64,000 nt of DNA from Brevibacterium sp. CCUG 69071. GTDB taxonomy: Bacteria > Actinomycetota > Actinomycetes > Actinomycetales > Brevibacteriaceae. Shown here piece by piece: positions 1 through 8,191 of this stretch. Below the pieces are notes generated by a model that saw nothing but the letters and a program-made list of their open reading frames with translations, ran no database searches and was not told where the DNA came from. Location of the stretch: assembly GCF_021023135.1 (NCBI RefSeq), contig NZ_PGFV01000004.1, positions 124,001 through 188,000 of the forward strand. The letters run 5' to 3'. Both the position numbers and the translations under genes were made by a program. How positions within the stretch are numbered: position 1 is the first letter of the stretch; every line of letters begins with the position of its first letter.

Positions 1-769
1 ACCGGGACAGAAAGGCTTCGGTCAGCAAGTTTTCCGAGCGTCGAGCATGCGTACCGTACATGTCGAAGCTGCTCGCCGTGATCGCAGCGTCGAACTGCGG
101 GTCGCCGAGGGTGGTGAGGAATCCGAAATCCACCACTCCGGCGACTTCCCCGTCGACGATCATGACATTGGCGGGAATGAGGTCACCGTGGATGAGCGAT
201 CTCGGTTCCGGGCAGGGCAGGTCACGCAGGCCGCGCACGATGCCCACGACCGCCTCGTCGATCGTGCCGATGGTTCCGCGCAGGGGCTCCGGCCGAGCGT
301 CGAAGCGCTTGAGCACGAGATCGGCCAGGGAGTCCGCAAACCCGCGACGGATGTCGAATGGCTGTTCGCCGGGCAGAATCGGCAGGGCATCCAGCCCAGT
401 CGAATGGGCTCGACCGATCCCGGCCAGAGCATCACCCATGAGGCGAATCTCGTCAGCGGTCGCCAGCGGCGGATCAGGCTGTGCATCGAGCCGCAACGGA
501 GTCCCTGAGACTTTCCGTTCGATGGTGATCGCCCGCTCGCCGTCACCGAGGATCTCAATCACACGGGAGCACTGGAATGGGATCGCGGAGCCTACCAGCG
601 CGGCTCCGAAGAGACGCAGAGTTTCGAGATCACCGGGGCTTCGGTGATGCCAGATCTTGGCGACCGCGCCTTCGGAGAGATCGACGACCTCTCCTTCCAT
701 CCCGGCCCCGAGCACTCGGCCCGGCTCCCACCCGTACCTGCGGAGCAGTGAAGCTGCCCGTTCGTCCAT
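1..769 (-). CDS. Aminoglycoside phosphotransferase (APH) family protein, 3'-truncated by window edge
   Basis: Reading the minus strand from the ATG at 769 gives 256 open codons that run off position 1, so the C-terminus is missing. The protein kinase-like fold is shown by AKIW (Lys38), the catalytic loop HGDLIPANV (residues 194-202, with Asp196 and Asn201) and the metal-binding VDFGF (213-217). These are the Brenner and DFG-like motifs of the APH/choline kinase family, which phosphorylates small molecules such as aminoglycosides, choline, homoserine or macrolides. The start MDERAASLLRRYGW is typical of unassigned actinobacterial members. The substrate cannot be told from the sequence, and a resistance role should not be assumed. 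The neighbour at 820 is divergent. Confidence 0.85.
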   Translation of the reverse strand, partial: MDERAASLLRRYGWEPGRVLGAGMEGEVVDLSEGAVAKIWHHRSPGDLETLRLFGAALVGSAIPFQCSRVIEILGDGERAITIERKVSGTPLRLDAQPDPPLATADEIRLMGDALAGIGRAHSTGLDALPILPGEQPFDIRRGFADSLADLVLKRFDARPEPLRGTIGTIDEAVVGIVRGLRDLPCPEPRSLIHGDLIPANVMIVDGEVAGVVDFGFLTTLGDPQFDAAITASSFDMYGTHARRSENLLTEAFLSR

Positions 770-819
770 GACGACAGTCTAAGTGCGGCCCGTTCCACTG
801 CAGGAGGAGTGTCACGTCC

Positions 820-1569
820 GTGTCAGTGTCGGCAGGTACGGTCGCAGGCATGGATCCCCGCGTCGATCTGCCGCTGCGTTCGGTGGCGCGCCATGCCCAT
901 TCCCCTCCGGAGCTCAGCCCCTGGCTGCGTCGGATACCCGCCGTGAGGGAACTGCTGGACGGTTTCGAGTTCGCGTGGACCACCGTCTTCGTCGGGGAGA
1001 ACGGGTCCGGGAAGTCGACGATCATCGAGGCCTTGGCGACCTCTCTCGACCTCCCGCACGGCGGCGGCACCGGCTGGGAGGTGCGTGAGCACGCCGAGGC
1101 GACTCCCGAACTGGCCGACCACCTCCAGATCGTGCGCGGGGCCGCCTCGAATCGGGGCGGATTCTTCCTCCGCGCCGAAACCATGCACGAGAGCATGGCC
1201 CACCTGATCGAGATCGGCGAGAGCCGCGGCCTGCGCCACTCGCAGCAATCTCACGGAGAGATGTTCATCGACATGCTCTCCGGGAAGTTCATGGACCTGG
1301 GACTGTGGATCCTCGACGAACCCGAAAGCGCACTGTCCTTCACGTCCTCGCTGTCGCTGCTCCAGCTCATTCGAGAACGTGAACGGGCCGGACAGCAGAC
1401 CGTCTTGGCCACGCACTCCCCCATCCTCGCCAGTGCCGAGGGCGCCGACCTCTTCGAAGCCGGTGAGTGGGGTCTGCGCGAATCGACCTGGGACCGCCTC
1501 GAGATGGTCGATCATTGGCGCCGCTTCCTCACCGACCCACAGCGGTACACCCGCTACTTCGACGACTGA
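820..1569 (+). CDS. Small AAA/ABC-type ATPase
   Basis: A 249-residue soluble ATPase. Walker A is GENGSGKST (59-67), a weak signature-like SHGE lies at 144-147, Walker B is ILDEPESAL (164-172), and the switch histidine is in ATHSP (His199). This arrangement matches the compact, stand-alone ABC-like AAA ATPases related to OLD/RecF-type heads that lack a transport partner. The GTG start at 820 has CAGGAGGAG about 11 bases upstream; an internal ATG at 850 (MDPRVDL) is an alternative. No membrane segment is present. The role is unknown. Its 3' end converges on the YhgE-family gene with a 36-base gap. Confidence 0.8.
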   Translation: MSVSAGTVAGMDPRVDLPLRSVARHAHSPPELSPWLRRIPAVRELLDGFEFAWTTVFVGENGSGKSTIIEALATSLDLPHGGGTGWEVREHAEATPELADHLQIVRGAASNRGGFFLRAETMHESMAHLIEIGESRGLRHSQQSHGEMFIDMLSGKFMDLGLWILDEPESALSFTSSLSLLQLIRERERAGQQTVLATHSPILASAEGADLFEAGEWGLRESTWDRLEMVDHWRRFLTDPQRYTRYFDD

Positions 1570-1605
1570 AGCACGACCGGGACCGGAACGGGCCCTGCCC
1601 GCGCC

Positions 1606-3783
1606 CTACAAGGTCAGGCTCGGGTGGAGCTGGGTGAGCGAGACCATGCGCTTGCGGCTGCACACGATCGTCGTCGCCGCCAGACAGATAAGCGTCATGA
1701 GCAGCAGCACCACTGCCGACTGCGCCGCGATGAACATGTCCCCGCCGGCGATCAAGGTCCGCAGCCCGTTGACCGCGTGGGTCATCGGCAGGAACGGAGA
1801 GATGACCTGGAAGATGCCCGGCGCGGTCTGCACCGGGTAGGTCCCGCCCGCCGAGGCGATCTGGACCATCAGCAGCACCAGTGCGATGAGCCTGCCGACC
1901 CCTCCGAGCGCCGCCACGCACAGTTGATGAACGGCGTGGAAGCTGCCGGCGACCAGGATCGAGAACAGCAGGGTTCCCACCCAGGCCCCGGCCGAGAAGT
2001 CGAGGGCGAAGGTGAGCACCCCGTAGAGCACCGCCACCTGCGCCACTGCGAAGAGCAGTCCCGGAACATAGCCGGCCCAGGCGATCCGGGTCGACTTCGC
2101 CGACGAGGCCAGCGCACGATACGGAATGGCGTTGATGACCATGTAGGTGATCATGCCGCCGATCCACAGTGCCAAGGACACGAAGAACGCGGCCAATCCC
2201 TCGCCGTAGGCGCTCACGGCATTGTCCTTGAGTTTCTCCGCATCCACGGGGACGGCGACCACATCGGAGCGGTTCTCCCTGTCGGACTTGTCGTAGGTCG
2301 GGATCTGCTTGAGTCCTTCTTCCAGGCCGTCCTTGAGTTCGCCCGAGCCGTCGACGAGCTTGCCCGCACCCGTGTCGAGCTTCGTCGACCCGTCGACGAG
2401 CTGCGAGGATCCGTCCTTGAGGTCGGCGACTCCGGATTTGGCCTTGGCCGTGCCGTCCTTGAGCTTGATGGCACCGTCGTTGAGGTCACCGGCTCCCTCG
2501 GCCAGTTTGCCCGCCCCGTCGTCGAGCTTGATCAGACCCGAGTGCAGATCATCGGCACCGGTCGACACCTGCTGAGCGCCGTCGTCGAGCTTCCCGATCT
2601 TCTTGTCAGCATCGTGGATCTTGTCCATGACATCGTCCACGGCGTCCCTGACCGGATTCTCGAGGTCCTTCGCCTTGTCCGTGGCATCCTTCGCCCGCGA
2701 GTGAGCGTCATCGAGATCCCCGCCGAGGCTGTCCATGTCGTCTGCGAGCTTAGCGACGTCCGGATCGTCCGGGTACTTCTCCTCCAACTTCTTGATCCTC
2801 TCGTCCACGTCGCCGTTGACCGATGTCCGGGCACTGTCGAAGTCGTCTTCGGCCTGCTGGAGCTTGGGGCGAGTCCCATCGACGAGGTCGTCGGCCTTCT
2901 TCTTCAGATCGTCCGCCTTGTCCGTGGCGTCATCGGCGACGCCACGCAGCTCGCCGGTTCCGTCGGCGACCTGCCCGGCGCCGTCGGCAAGCTTCTTCGA
3001 ACCGTTCTTCGCCTCGGTGGTGCTCTTGGCCAAGGTGTCCGCGCCGGTCTTGAGGTCACCGCTGCCTGCGACGAGCTGCCCGGCGCCGTCGTCGAGATCG
3101 CCGATCCCGGTCTGCAGAGTGCCGACTCCCTTGTCGAGCTCGGTGGTTCCGTCGACGAGGTCTCCGGTTCCCTTGTGCAGGTCGACGGCACCGTCGTTGA
3201 GCTGGGTCGCCCCGTCGACGGCGTCCTCCGTCGAGGAATGGATGTCGTTGAAACCGACGTAGACCTCGGAGACGTATTCCGAGGTGGTGGTTTCGTTCAG
3301 CCCCGATCTGATCTCGGTGAGCACGGTGTTCGCGAGCTGCCCGACGATGAAGTTGTGGGCGTCGTCGGTGCGCAGCTGGAGGCCGGCCTGCTCGGGGTCG
3401 TCTCCGCCGGTGGAGACGAGCCGTTCGGAGAAGTTCGAGGGGATCTCGAGGATCGCGAAGTACTCGCCGCTGGCCAGTCCCTCGTCGGCTTCCTGCTGGC
3501 TCGTCTCCTGCCAGTCGAAGCCGCCCTCTCCCTTTGGAGTGATCTTGTCGACGAGCTCGTCGCCGGCGTGGAGTGACTCGTCATCCGAATTCGGCTTGTT
3601 CGCCCCGGTGTCTTCATTGACCACGGCCGCCTTGAGCTGGTCGAGGTGGTCGGTGGGTGCCCAGTTCGACGCCAGATAGAGGCCGCCGTAGATGGCCGGG
3701 ATGATGGCGACGACGATGATCGCCAGGCGCGTGATGGTGTGCCGTCTGAAGCGAGTGAGTTCGAGCCAAGGAAGGGAGAACAT
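1606..3783 (-). CDS. YhgE/Pip family membrane protein
   Basis: A 725-residue protein of the YhgE/Pip (phage infection protein) family, in the ABC-2 membrane superfamily. One N-terminal membrane segment (about 15-38, IIVVAIIPAIYGGLYLA) precedes a long extracytoplasmic region, then about five C-terminal helices (535 to the end). The central region (about 190-480) is built from degenerate 7-residue repeats of the type L-x-D-G-A-x-x, expected to form a long helical rod. In B. subtilis and lactococci, family members are surface proteins used by phages or linked to type VII secretion. The ATPase gene at 3863 lies 79 bases upstream on the same strand, so the two probably form an exporter-like pair. 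The substrate is unknown. Confidence 0.88.
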   Translation of the reverse strand: MFSLPWLELTRFRRHTITRLAIIVVAIIPAIYGGLYLASNWAPTDHLDQLKAAVVNEDTGANKPNSDDESLHAGDELVDKITPKGEGGFDWQETSQQEADEGLASGEYFAILEIPSNFSERLVSTGGDDPEQAGLQLRTDDAHNFIVGQLANTVLTEIRSGLNETTTSEYVSEVYVGFNDIHSSTEDAVDGATQLNDGAVDLHKGTGDLVDGTTELDKGVGTLQTGIGDLDDGAGQLVAGSGDLKTGADTLAKSTTEAKNGSKKLADGAGQVADGTGELRGVADDATDKADDLKKKADDLVDGTRPKLQQAEDDFDSARTSVNGDVDERIKKLEEKYPDDPDVAKLADDMDSLGGDLDDAHSRAKDATDKAKDLENPVRDAVDDVMDKIHDADKKIGKLDDGAQQVSTGADDLHSGLIKLDDGAGKLAEGAGDLNDGAIKLKDGTAKAKSGVADLKDGSSQLVDGSTKLDTGAGKLVDGSGELKDGLEEGLKQIPTYDKSDRENRSDVVAVPVDAEKLKDNAVSAYGEGLAAFFVSLALWIGGMITYMVINAIPYRALASSAKSTRIAWAGYVPGLLFAVAQVAVLYGVLTFALDFSAGAWVGTLLFSILVAGSFHAVHQLCVAALGGVGRLIALVLLMVQIASAGGTYPVQTAPGIFQVISPFLPMTHAVNGLRTLIAGGDMFIAAQSAVVLLLMTLICLAATTIVCSRKRMVSLTQLHPSLTL

Positions 3784-3862
3784 CGAAGAATCACCTTAGG
3801 ATCGGTTGAGATATCGGGTTGCTTGCTGAGGAGCTGCGCCTCGGTCGTGCGCCAGTTGTGTC

Positions 3863-4753
3863 TCAGTGCTGAGGGTGCTGCGTGTGCTGCGGCTGGGGAG
3901 GCTGCGGCGGAGAAGGCTGCGGCCGCGGTGCGAGGGAGATTTCACTCACCGAGGTGGGCGAGACCTCCGATTCCAAGGCTTCGAGCGCCGCATCGACCTC
4001 CGAGGCGTCCTCACAGGAGACGATGATCGTGAGCGGATCGTCCGGATCGCGCGTCTTCCGCAGCTCCTGGTAGATCAGAAGGCCGGCCCAGGCGCGGGCG
4101 CGGTCCGTGCGTTCGCGCAGGTAGTCGATGTTGTCGATGACGACGAGCGGAGGCCGGCTGAGTCCCGCCAGGCCGAACTCGAGGAAGAACTTCTGCAGCT
4201 CGCTGAGCTCAGAGACGAAGGTCTCCCCGGTGGGATCGATGAGGAAGTCGGCCCGTTCGGCGTCGGAGGTGGTGAAGATACCCTCGGGCAGACGGTCGAT
4301 GACCTCGGTGGCGGAGAGGAACGTTTCCCGGATGACATCGATGACCTCACGCAGAGAGGACTTCGAGACCCAGGGCTTGTACCAGGGCTGAAGCATGATG
4401 AGACGTTCGGCGATGTGCTGGGCCACGGTGAAGTCCTTCTCGAGGTCGGTCAATCCCTCGACATGGCCGACTGCGACGTGTTCGCGCACTGCTCGTGCCT
4501 GCTTCCGGATGTCCAGGCCCCCGACGTCGCCCTCTCCGGCGGACACGTGCATTCTCCCGGCGATCGAGAGGAGCAGGGAGGTCTTGCCGGTCCCTGCGGC
4601 TCCGCGGACGATCGCGATCGCACCGCGGGGAACGTCGAGGTCGACGTCGGAGAAGACCTCGCCCTGCTTTCCGGACATCCCCCAGCCGCGCAGTCGAAGA
4701 GCGCTGGTGTCGATCTCGGGTTCCTCGGCGAGCGTGTGCGATGTGCTCTCCAT
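3863..4753 (-). CDS. Degenerate ABC-transporter ATP-binding protein, partner of YhgE/Pip protein
   Basis: From the ATG at 4753 (GGAAA about 8 bases upstream) the protein has 296 residues; a TTG at 4768 would add five. Walker A is intact (GAAGTGKTS). The signature region reads LSELQKFF instead of LSGGQ, and Walker B is LVVIDNID, so the usual catalytic Glu is Asn; no clear H-loop is visible. The tail is Pro/Gln/His-rich (PQPSPPQPPQPQHTQHPQ). It lies immediately upstream of the YhgE-family gene on the same strand. Inference: it binds ATP and energises or gates the YhgE protein, perhaps with weak hydrolysis. A perfect palindrome at 4881-4898 lies upstream and may control both genes. Confidence 0.8.
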   Translation of the reverse strand: MESTSHTLAEEPEIDTSALRLRGWGMSGKQGEVFSDVDLDVPRGAIAIVRGAAGTGKTSLLLSIAGRMHVSAGEGDVGGLDIRKQARAVREHVAVGHVEGLTDLEKDFTVAQHIAERLIMLQPWYKPWVSKSSLREVIDVIRETFLSATEVIDRLPEGIFTTSDAERADFLIDPTGETFVSELSELQKFFLEFGLAGLSRPPLVVIDNIDYLRERTDRARAWAGLLIYQELRKTRDPDDPLTIIVSCEDASEVDAALEALESEVSPTSVSEISLAPRPQPSPPQPPQPQHTQHPQH

Positions 4754-4880
4754 TGCCTGAGTTTCCAATCGTGTCGGCCTGAAGCGAACGATGACGCCGG
4801 GCGCATGAATCGCGCAGCCGGTCTGCGAGCAGACTACGCCACCCAGGTGCCCGGCCTGCTTTTCACGCCGCCATCGGTCA

Positions 4881-4898
4881 AGTTACTTATAAGTAACT
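4881..4898. promoter_or_regulatory. Perfect 18-bp palindrome, likely repressor operator
   Basis: AGTTACTTATAAGTAACT is identical to its own reverse complement. It lies about 130 bases upstream of the minus-strand ATPase/YhgE pair in an otherwise gene-free stretch and is strikingly AT-rich for this DNA. TetR-family repressors use operators of this kind, and YhgE/Pip genes are often controlled by them, but no TetR gene is adjacent. The binding protein is an inference. Confidence 0.6.
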
Positions 4899-4996
4899 AT
4901 ATCTCCACGAGCTCCCTGTTCGGAACCTCTGCCCGGCAAATGTTCGCAAACACACATTGCCGACGGCCTCCGGTCGCTTCCGGCAGGAGCGCACGA

Positions 4997-5054
4997 CACC
5001 CCGGGTCTCACTCAACCTGACGAACCTGCGGCGGGTTGGGTGAGACTCGGGGTG
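4997..5054 (-). terminator. Long stem-loop downstream of DUF805 gene
   Basis: Two 21-base arms (4997-5017 and 5034-5054) are complementary at 19 of 21 positions around a 16-base loop. The left arm begins CACCCCGGGTCTCACTCAAC. It lies about 60 bases past the stop of the minus-strand DUF805 gene. There is no strong U-tract, so termination is plausible but not certain. Confidence 0.55.
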
Positions 5055-5113
5055 CAGTGGTGGTGCGGGAGCGGCGCGGGGTCAGGGCAGGAGACCGCAG
5101 TCGGCCGAGCGAC

Positions 5114-5680
5114 TCAGACGTCGAAGCGCTGGCCCTCCGGCTTCGAGGGCAGAATCATGAGAACGAGAAGGATGATCGAACCGACGCCCGGAATGAAGGA
5201 CAGGAAGAAGAACGGTCCTGCGAAGTTTCCGTCATGGAGCCGACGCCAGATGATCGCCAGATGCGGAATGATGGTGGCGAGACCGATGATAAGCATAAGG
5301 ATCCCTCCGACCGCCGTGAGCGCGATCGCTCCGCCGGAGGGGGCAGCGGTCTGCATCCCGTAAGGGTCGGCCGATGCCATCGATGTCGTTGCCGCAATCA
5401 TGCCGAGACCGATGGAATATAGGATCCCCGGGATGATCGTAAGCAGCAGCAAGAAAAGGTAGGCGAACCAGTATTCGCTGCGCGAGGCGCGGCCGGTGAA
5501 CTTCGTGTAGTTCTTGAAGAAGCGCTTGACGGCCTGGCCGAAGGAGGCACCATAGAGCGGAAGGGACAGATCCTCGGGGCTGGAGGCACCGCGGGGAGCG
5601 GCACCGAATCCTTGCCCTCCGGGTCCAGCGGCACCGGGGCCTGTCGGGTAGGCGGAATTCGCGTCGTAGGACATAGTCAA
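5114..5680 (-). CDS. DUF805 family membrane protein
   Basis: A 188-residue protein whose first 70 or so residues are Gly/Pro/Ala-rich and soluble (GPGAAGPGGQGFGAAP), followed by the DUF805 core. The core is recognised from KRFFKNYTKFTGRASRSEYWFAYLF, with RASRSEYW as the family hallmark, and from WRRLHDGNFAG before the last helix. Four hydrophobic segments are visible. DUF805 proteins are inner-membrane proteins of unknown function. The gene is monocistronic, with its own stem-loop downstream. An ATG at 5674 (MSYDANSAYPT) is an equally plausible start. Confidence 0.85.
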   Translation of the reverse strand: MTMSYDANSAYPTGPGAAGPGGQGFGAAPRGASSPEDLSLPLYGASFGQAVKRFFKNYTKFTGRASRSEYWFAYLFLLLLTIIPGILYSIGLGMIAATTSMASADPYGMQTAAPSGGAIALTAVGGILMLIIGLATIIPHLAIIWRRLHDGNFAGPFFFLSFIPGVGSIILLVLMILPSKPEGQRFDV

Positions 5681-5862
5681 CCTTCGTTGTCAGGAGTATC
5701 GGAACCGCACTCCCACCGGCGATCGGCGTCGTCTGGGCCCCGGTCAGCGGGTAGTGCGATTTCTATTGTGCACTACTGCGTCTCTGTTTTCCGTAATATT
5801 GCCGTTCCAGATCCGCCACACCCCCAGGCAGCCGTCCGGACCTGCCAGAAAGAGGGAGCGGA

Positions 5863-5899
5863 AACGGCGTCCGAGGACAAGAAGTCCTCGGACGCCGTT
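5863..5899 (-). terminator. Rho-independent-type hairpin after the MFS efflux gene
   Basis: A perfect 16-bp stem: AACGGCGTCCGAGGAC at 5863-5878 pairs with 5884-5899, closing a 5-base loop. It sits 23 bases past the stop of the minus-strand MFS gene. No long U-run follows, which is common in actinomycete terminators. Confidence 0.75.
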
Positions 5900-5921
5900 G
5901 GTCTCCGCGCAAAAACGCCGC

Positions 5922-7235
5922 TCAGGCGTCGCCCCCGGTCAGGGCGTAGGCTTCATCGACGGCAGACTCTTCGAGGTGTCCGTCCACGCGGCGCAGCGCC
6001 TTCCAGCCGAAGCCGAGGACGACCACGGCCAGCAGCACCGCACCCGCGCCGAAGAGGTACGGCGACCCGGTGCTGATCGATTCGGACACCGAGCCCGCGA
6101 CGATCGGCGCGATGGCGCCGCCGACGAAGCGCACTCCCGAATAAGTGCCCGAGGCTACCGGACGCGGCAGGTCGCTGGCTTCCATGGCCGACTCCGTGAA
6201 CACGGTGTTGAGTACACCGAGGATGAGGCCGGCGACGATGACGCAGACGATGATCCCAACGAACGACTCGACGAGGAAGGACATCACGGTCAGCAGCACG
6301 GCCAGGGCGACGAGCGCGACGATGAGGCTGGCGCGGCGTCCCATCCGCTTCGTCAGCAGAGGCGCGCCGAACACCGAGGTGATGGCCACGCAGATGCCCC
6401 AGCCGAAGAACACGTAGCCCAGACCCATGGCGCCGAAGTTCTCGATGCCCATCTTCGCGGCGGCCGCTTCGACCGGGAAGGGGCTGTAGGCGAGCAGGAT
6501 GAAGAATCCGAAGTTGTAGAGCAGAGCCGCGATTCCGAGAACCAGGATGCCCGGACGGGCGAGTGCCCGGAATGTGGCGCTGAGCTTGATCGGCTCGGGC
6601 GCCGTCTTGAGGCTGTTCTTCTCGTCCTTGCTCCCGGGCAGCAGGATGAGGATGGCGATGAAGCCGATGGCCATGAGGACCGCGGTGCCGAAGAAGGGCC
6701 CGCGCCAGGAGATCCCGCCGAGCAGCCCGCCGAGCAGCGGACCGGTCGCGATGCCGACGCCGAGCGCCGCCTCATAGAGGATGATCGCCTTCTCGGCACC
6801 GCCGGAAGCGGCACCGACGATGGTCGAGAGCGCCGTGGAGATGAAGAGCGCATTGCCCAGCCCCCAGCCCGCGCGGAAGCCGATGATCTGATCGACGCTG
6901 CCGGAGAACCCGGCGAGCGCGGAGAACGCGACGATGAGGACGAGGCCGATGAGCAGCGTCGTCTTCGCGCCGATGCGCGAGGACACGAAGCTGGTGAAGA
7001 ACATCATGCCGCCGGTGATGAACAGGTAGCTGGTGAACAGCAGCATCGACTGCGCCGGAGTCGCGTCGAGCTCGGCGGAGATCGCCGGCAGAATCGGGTC
7101 GACGAGTCCGATGCCCATGAACGCGATGACCGCAGCGAATGCGACCGCCCAGACGGCCCGCGGCTGACGCAGAATGGACTCTCCTCCGCCGTCGCCTTCG
7201 GCGGCCTGTGTTTCCTTGCCTGATGACACGCTCAT
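5922..7235 (-). CDS. MFS transporter (drug efflux type)
   Basis: 437 residues with twelve predicted membrane helices. The first helix pair begins AVWAVAFAAVIAFMGIGLVDPILPAI, and motif C-like GPLLGGLLGG lies in helix 5; both are typical of the 12-helix drug:H+ antiporter branch (Bmr/EmrD-like). The marR-type gene lies upstream on the same strand (103-base gap), so this is most simply a MarR-controlled efflux pump. A perfect 16-bp hairpin follows the stop. The substrate cannot be predicted. Confidence 0.88.
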   Translation of the reverse strand: MSVSSGKETQAAEGDGGGESILRQPRAVWAVAFAAVIAFMGIGLVDPILPAISAELDATPAQSMLLFTSYLFITGGMMFFTSFVSSRIGAKTTLLIGLVLIVAFSALAGFSGSVDQIIGFRAGWGLGNALFISTALSTIVGAASGGAEKAIILYEAALGVGIATGPLLGGLLGGISWRGPFFGTAVLMAIGFIAILILLPGSKDEKNSLKTAPEPIKLSATFRALARPGILVLGIAALLYNFGFFILLAYSPFPVEAAAAKMGIENFGAMGLGYVFFGWGICVAITSVFGAPLLTKRMGRRASLIVALVALAVLLTVMSFLVESFVGIIVCVIVAGLILGVLNTVFTESAMEASDLPRPVASGTYSGVRFVGGAIAPIVAGSVSESISTGSPYLFGAGAVLLAVVVLGFGWKALRRVDGHLEESAVDEAYALTGGDA

Positions 7236-7338
7236 GTCTTCCCTGCGTACCCTTTCGTGTGGTGCTGTTCGGTGCTCACCTGAGTTCCCATCCGCCCGTC
7301 GGGCGGATGCAGGGGCATGGCGCCCCTCGGTCCGAGGC

Positions 7339-7794
7339 TCAGATCTCCTCGCCGCTGTCGACCGGATGCCGGTCCCGCAGGTATTCGGCCACGAGGCCGA
7401 GTGCCCGGTGCACGCTGACCCGGTCGTCCGGGCTCAGCGATTCGAAGTAGGGCTCCATCTGGTCGATCATGATGCTGCGGTTCTCGGCGAGCCTGGCTCG
7501 CCCGGCATCGGTCAGCGAGAACTGCGAGGCCCTCCTGTCACTCGCACTGGCCTCACGCAGAACCAGGCCTTCGCCCTCCAAACGGGAGAGCAGCTTGGTC
7601 GCCGCGGGCTGCGAGCTGAGATAGCCCTGCGCGAAGTGACCGACCCGCACGGGCTGGTACTGCTCGACGACGGCGAGCGCACGGAGGGTGACGAGTTCAC
7701 TTTCATTGCCGATCACTCTCCTGAACGCCCTGGTCAGGCGCGAGGAGACAACGACAAGCCCCGAGACGATCTCGGCCGAATCCACATCATCCAT
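7339..7794 (-). CDS. MarR family transcriptional regulator
   Basis: A winged-helix protein of 151 residues from the ATG at 7794 (MDDVDSAEIVSGLVVVSSRL). The recognition-helix region is LSSQPAATKLLSRLEGEGLV and the wing is REASASDRRASQFSLTDAGR, the MarR hallmark with the conserved D-R-R. A longer reading from a TTG at 7830 would translate through the palindromic operator and is less likely. It precedes the MFS gene at 5922 on the same strand and probably represses it and itself through the site at 7801-7823. Confidence 0.9.
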   Translation of the reverse strand: MDDVDSAEIVSGLVVVSSRLTRAFRRVIGNESELVTLRALAVVEQYQPVRVGHFAQGYLSSQPAATKLLSRLEGEGLVLREASASDRRASQFSLTDAGRARLAENRSIMIDQMEPYFESLSPDDRVSVHRALGLVAEYLRDRHPVDSGEEI

Positions 7795-7800
7795 AACCCA

Positions 7801-7823
7801 GTTATATACCTTGGTTATATAAC
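7801..7823. promoter_or_regulatory. MarR-type operator palindrome
   Basis: GTTATATACC-N3-GGTTATATAAC-like inverted repeat: 23 bases in which 9 of 11 arm positions pair. It lies 7 bases upstream of the chosen marR ATG and is AT-rich against the local background. Size and position fit autoregulation by the adjacent MarR protein. Binding is inferred. Confidence 0.6.
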
Positions 7824-7937
7824 TTCGCAAACTCTGACCCCTCCGCGCCCGCCGAACGCGCCTGCCGAACGCACCCCACGGCCGCGCCCTCTGCGCTCAT
7901 ATGACGGACGCCACCGCCACCTCGGCGGGGGTCGTGC

Positions 7938-7943
7938 TAGCCT
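7938..7943 (+). promoter_or_regulatory. Possible -10 element of the rib operon
   Basis: An extended -10-like TGCTAGCCT (hexamer TAGCCT) ends about 8 bases before the 5' strand of riboswitch helix P1 at 7952. No convincing -35 hexamer is visible, which is common for extended -10 promoters. Confidence 0.4.
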
Positions 7944-7951
7944 GGTCCCAA

Positions 7952-8076
7952 CATGTTCCGGGGACGGTGAAAATCCGTACCGGCGGTGACAGTCCGCGAG
8001 CCGTCTGCATTCGTGCAGGCAGCTGACTCGGTGAAATTCCGAGACCGACAGTAAGAGTCTGGATGGGAGGAGCATG
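7952..8076 (+). ncRNA. FMN riboswitch (RFN element)
   Basis: The conserved RFN core is directly readable: GGGGACGGTGAAAATCCG, then ACCGGCGGTGACAGTCCGCG, a variable hairpin, CGGTGAAATTCCGAGACC, and GACAGTAAGAGTCTGGATGG. Helix P1 can be drawn between CATGTTCC (7952-7959) and GGAGCATG (8069-8076) with one G-U pair. It controls the downstream ribD-ribE-ribBA-ribH operon. The P1 3' strand overlaps both a candidate antiterminator strand (8065-8071) and the start signals of a small ORF at 8074, so ligand binding can plausibly switch both. Confidence 0.96.
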
Positions 8077-8139
8077 GCGACCGCGGTCGCCGTGGAATCG
8101 GTGCTATCCCAGCATCGACCCACCGGCCTCACGTCCTGA
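8074..8139 (+). CDS. Short upstream ORF between FMN riboswitch and ribD (21 codons)
   Basis: ATG at 8074 directly follows a near-consensus Shine-Dalgarno (GGGAGG at 8065-8070) and opens a 21-codon frame beginning MATAVAVESV, with TGA at 8137-8139. In the FMN-bound fold its SD and ATG are paired in helix P1; in the free state the SD can pair with the terminator's left arm. It may be a real leader peptide that couples ribosome loading to antitermination, or only a by-product of the riboswitch sequence. No homology is claimed. Confidence 0.35.
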   Translation: MATAVAVESVLSQHRPTGLTS

Positions 8140-8157
8140 TCGTTGCACCAGCAATAT

Positions 8158-8190
8158 CCTCCCTCCCGGCATCGGCAAGGGAGGTTTTTT
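8158..8190 (+). terminator. Riboswitch-controlled terminator that also contains the ribD ribosome-binding site
   Basis: CCTCCCT (8158-8164) pairs with AGGGAGG (8178-8184), followed by six Ts (8185-8190): a standard intrinsic terminator. The 3' arm AAGGGAGG is also the Shine-Dalgarno for the ribD ATG at 8192. The left arm CCTCCC can alternatively pair with GGGAGG at 8065-8070 at the end of the aptamer, giving a mutually exclusive antiterminator. FMN should therefore lower expression by termination and by hiding the ribosome site. Confidence 0.85.
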
Positions 8191-8191
8191 C

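Larger units (their letters stand above)
4754..5113. other. Intergenic region (360 bp) between ATPase/YhgE and DUF805 genes
   Basis: No coding sequence is supported here. It holds the 18-bp palindrome (4881-4898), which probably marks the promoter of the ATPase/YhgE pair, and a long stem-loop (4997-5054) downstream of the DUF805 gene. Confidence 0.6.

Noticed and set aside
1624..3576. 650-codon plus-strand open frame opposite the YhgE gene
   Set aside because: Mirror of a high-GC minus-strand gene with repeats; composition is Glu/Val/Gly/Arg-rich with no motif, while the minus strand encodes a clear YhgE/Pip protein.
4997..5054. Long inverted repeat read as insertion-sequence ends
   Set aside because: The arms are only 16 bases apart, leaving no room for a transposase; a hairpin downstream of the DUF805 gene is the simpler reading.
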